NCBI RefSeq assembly: GCF_900624995.1
Contig: NZ_UYXQ01000014.1
Span: 1-64,000, forward strand
Length of the DNA stretch: 64,000 nt
Direction of reading: 5' to 3'
Origin: Pseudomonas antarctica
GTDB lineage: Bacteria > Pseudomonadota > Gammaproteobacteria > Pseudomonadales > Pseudomonadaceae
Under the pieces are notes generated by a model that worked only from the letters and a program-made list of their open reading frames with translations, made no database searches and was not told the DNA's origin. Of this stretch, positions 63,499-64,000 are shown in pieces; position 1 is the first letter of the stretch; every line of letters begins with the position of its first letter. Made by a program: the position numbers and the translations under genes.

Positions 63499-64000
63499 AT
63501 GACCACCCACAAGGCACTGTTGATCCTGCACGGCAAGCAAGCCCTCAACGAGGACGTGCGCACCGCTGTGCAGGCCCGGCGTGACCAAGGCTGGGAGCTG
63601 GCGGTGCGGGTGACGTGGGAGGGTGGTGATGCCCAGCGCCTGGTCAGCGAAGCCCTCGACGCCGGGTACACGCACCTCATCGCCGGCGGCGGCGACGGCA
63701 CCTTGCGCGATGTGGCCGAGGCCATGGCCCTGGCCAGCACCGACGCCAGCCTGGTGCTGATGCCTTTGGGCACCGCCAATGATTTCGCCAAGGCCGCCGG
63801 GGTGCCGCTGGAGCCCGTCCAGGCCATGGCGCTGCTGGACGTGCCGCCAAGGTCGATCGACCTGGGTAAGGTCGGCAAGCAAATATTCCTCAACATGGCC
63901 ACCGGTGGCTTCGGCAGCCAGGTCACTGCCAACACCTCCGAAGACCTGAAAAAGGTCCTTGGCGGCGCCGCTTACCTGTTCACCGGCTTGACGCGTTTCA
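63499..64000 (+). CDS. yegS: YegS-like lipid kinase, 5' part
   Basis: The first 167 codons of a diacylglycerol-kinase-fold protein; the rest lies beyond the window. The nucleotide-binding loop 'IAGGGDGTLRDVAEAM' and 'MPLGTANDFAKAAGVPLEP' are diagnostic of the DAGK catalytic domain and match the YegS subfamily, which phosphorylates lipids such as phosphatidylglycerol. CAGGAGA lies before the ATG at 63499. Confidence 0.9.
   Translation, partial: MTTHKALLILHGKQALNEDVRTAVQARRDQGWELAVRVTWEGGDAQRLVSEALDAGYTHLIAGGGDGTLRDVAEAMALASTDASLVLMPLGTANDFAKAAGVPLEPVQAMALLDVPPRSIDLGKVGKQIFLNMATGGFGSQVTANTSEDLKKVLGGAAYLFTGLTRF

Overview
The window reads as chromosome of a fluorescent pseudomonad (Pseudomonas fluorescens group). 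Protein sequences match Pseudomonas families throughout: phhABC with divergent phhR, the FleQ/FleSR/FleN polar-flagellum regulators, HptB/HsbR/HsbA, MotCD, and a PlpD-type patatin. The intergenic repeats are of the REP/REPIN kind seen in this species group.

Region 1 (1-6.9 kb) is housekeeping and accessory: the 3' part of recQ (with an in-frame stop and lost zinc cysteines close to the window edge), a MarR-type regulator, a PlpD-like type Vd patatin, a small SelT/SelW-like redox protein, a DMT permease, an AraC regulator and an LpxH-like metallophosphoesterase. Region 2 (6.9-11.2 kb) is phenylalanine/tyrosine catabolism: phhA-phhB-phhC on the minus strand and divergent phhR.

Region 3 (11.4-61.6 kb) is almost one continuous flagellar and chemotaxis supercluster on the plus strand. 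In order: flgFGHIJKL, a lone FabH-like ketoacyl synthase, fliC, flaG, fliD, fliS, a fliT-like gene, fleQ, fleS, fleR, fliEFGHIJ, the hsbA-hsbR-hptB switch, fliK, a 1.2 kb block of repeats, fliLMNOPQR-flhB, three small cold-shock-like genes, flhA, flhF (split by a TAA codon), fleN, fliA, cheY, cheZ, cheA, cheB, motC, motD, a parC-like and a parP-like gene, and cheW. The sequence shows the expected regulatory tiers. A sigma-70-like promoter precedes fleQ; sigma-54 motifs with exact GG-N10-GC spacing precede flgF, fleS, fliE, fliK, fliL and flhA; a good sigma-28 promoter precedes fliC. The window therefore holds the rod/ring, hook-junction, filament, export-gate, C-ring, stator, placement (FlhF/FleN) and chemotaxis parts. 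flgA, flgM, flgBCDE, motAB and cheR are not in it.

Region 4 (61.6-64 kb) has a DUF2802-like protein, three small lipoproteins and the start of a YegS-like lipid kinase.

Most noteworthy: (i) flhF carries an in-frame TAA at 50601-50603 where family members have a sense codon; (ii) an identical 21-bp palindromic box lies 71-75 nt upstream of two divergent cold-shock-like mini-genes between flhB and flhA; (iii) the glycosylation position upstream of fliC holds only a FabH-like gene and no glycosyltransferase; (iv) a repeat-built palindromic element with a 67-nt perfect inverted repeat sits between fliK and fliL.
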